The notes under the pieces were generated by a model. That model worked only from the letters and a program-made list of their open reading frames with translations, was not told the DNA's origin and did no database searches. 15,095 nucleotides of DNA from Egerieenecus sp048201975. Its GTDB lineage: Bacteria > Bacillota > Clostridia > Christensenellales > Aristaeellaceae. Of the stretch, positions 14,664 to 15,095 are shown one piece after another (the stretch's first letter is position 1; every line of letters begins with the position of its first letter). The stretch covers positions 1-15,095 of the forward strand of contig DBFBGQ010000152.1 of NCBI GenBank assembly GCA_048201975.1. The letters are read 5' to 3'. Both the position numbers and the translations under genes were made by a program.

Positions 14664-14686
14664 GGAATCTTCCTCCTTTTTTTCAG

Positions 14687-14703
14687 CAGAGCGCGAAGCT
14701 CTG
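14687..14703 (-). other. Intercistronic hairpin between permease and binding protein genes
   Basis: Arms CAGAGC (14698-14703 on the minus strand) and GCTCTG (14687-14692) with the 5-nt loop TTCGC form a 6-bp stem, 4 nt after the permease stop codon. No T-run follows, so it is not a terminator. Such hairpins often protect or process mRNA so that the binding protein is made in excess over the permease. Confidence 0.5.
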
Positions 14704-14706
14704 TTG

Positions 14707-15095
14707 TTAACCTTTGATGGCGCCTACGGTGAGGCCGCTGGTAAAGTACTTCTGCACAAAGGGGTAGATGAACACCACGGGGCCGATGGTGACCACGGTG
14801 GTGGCCATTTTGATGGCGGTGGTGGGCAGGTCCGCATAGTCCACAGCGGTGTACTGGGCCATGAGCTTGAAGGATTCTGCGTAGCGCAGAATGTTCATGA
14901 TGTAGTATTGCAGGGGATACATGGCGGCGTCATCGATATAGAGCATGGCGTTGTACCACTGGTTCCAGTAACTCAGCGCGAAGAACAGGCTGATGGTGGC
15001 AATGCCCGGCACGGACACCGGCAGCACAATCTTGAACAGGATCTGCATGTCGTTGGCGCCGTCGATGTAGGCGGACTCAATCATCTCCTTGGGGA
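14707..15095 (-). CDS. Sugar ABC transporter permease, LplC/YtcP type, C-terminal part (5' end outside window)
   Basis: Inner part of an importer for oligosaccharides in the cytoplasmic membrane (CUT1/MalG-like). Only the last ~128 codons are visible; the frame continues to the window edge as P-K-E-M-I-E, so the ATG at 15084 is internal, not the start. The EAA loop that contacts the ATPase is seen as ESAYIDGANDMQILFKIVLP, followed by a membrane helix (VPGIATISLFFALSYWNQW), a periplasmic-side loop rich in Tyr, and a last helix (TTAIKMATTVVTIGPVVFIY). The ending FVQKYFTSGLTVGAIKG is the standard C-terminus of this family. The partner permease (LplB-like) and any ATPase would lie to the right; many CUT1 systems use a distant shared ATPase. 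Confidence 0.93.
   Translation of the reverse strand, partial: PKEMIESAYIDGANDMQILFKIVLPVSVPGIATISLFFALSYWNQWYNAMLYIDDAAMYPLQYYIMNILRYAESFKLMAQYTAVDYADLPTTAIKMATTVVTIGPVVFIYPFVQKYFTSGLTVGAIKG

Noticed and set aside
12996..14717. 573-codon open frame on the plus strand opposite the binding protein gene
   Set aside because: Its translation is a low-complexity Val/Gly/His-rich shadow without motifs, opposite a well supported binding protein.
1..15095. CRISPR arrays, tRNA or rRNA genes, insertion sequences, integrases
   Set aside because: No direct-repeat arrays, clover-leaf-like sequences or transposase-like proteins were seen on either strand by eye.

Overview
The window is about 15 kb of GC-rich DNA, most likely from an anaerobic, probably gut-associated member of the Clostridia. 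The reasons are strong AGGAGG ribosome sites, type III glutamine synthetase, YesM/YesN-type two-component regulation, LplA/YtcP-type sugar transport, and a DUF3048 (YerB-like) protein. Two exported proteins have plain Sec signals without a lipobox cysteine. I suspect a Christensenellales-like lineage, but this is a low-confidence guess. There are no rRNA, tRNA, CRISPR or transposase genes.

Layout. Left edge, plus strand: the last ~207 codons of a type III glutamine synthetase (2-625), meeting head-on a DUF3048 protein on the minus strand (759-1874), with a hairpin terminator for each in between. A 581-bp divergent intergenic region follows. It holds a near-consensus sigma-A promoter for the DUF3048 gene and a weaker one for a plus-strand 2-keto-3-deoxygluconate (KDG) kinase (2456-3544). 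Downstream of the kinase is a ~300-bp stretch with several hairpins in a row.

Everything from 3844 to the right edge is on the minus strand. Read 5' to 3' it runs: end of an LplC/YtcP-type sugar ABC permease; its solute-binding protein (13062-14663); a terminator that overlaps the next promoter; then a compact six-gene operon. The operon is YesN-type response regulator (TTG start), YesM-type sensor kinase, a second solute-binding lipoprotein, a GH31 alpha-glycosidase, a beta-helix protein that I recognise as GH120 (beta-xylosidase family), and a GNAT acetyltransferase. The first four genes overlap by 10, 8 and 4 nt; the last two gaps are 34 and 24 nt. A terminator overlaps the last stop codon.

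How it fits together (inference): the sensor kinase detects an oligosaccharide and the AraC-type regulator activates transport and breakdown. The ABC system imports the sugar. GH31 and GH120, neither with a signal peptide, trim it in the cytoplasm. GH120 plus GH31 suggests xylose-containing oligosaccharides (xylan- or xyloglucan-derived). LplA/YtcP plus YesMN is also the layout I know from aldouronate (glucuronoxylan fragment) utilisation loci. The nearby KDG kinase would serve the uronic-acid branch. The most interesting features are the second binding protein with no permeases of its own, placed between the sensor kinase and the glycosidases, and the hairpin-rich spacer at 3545-3843.
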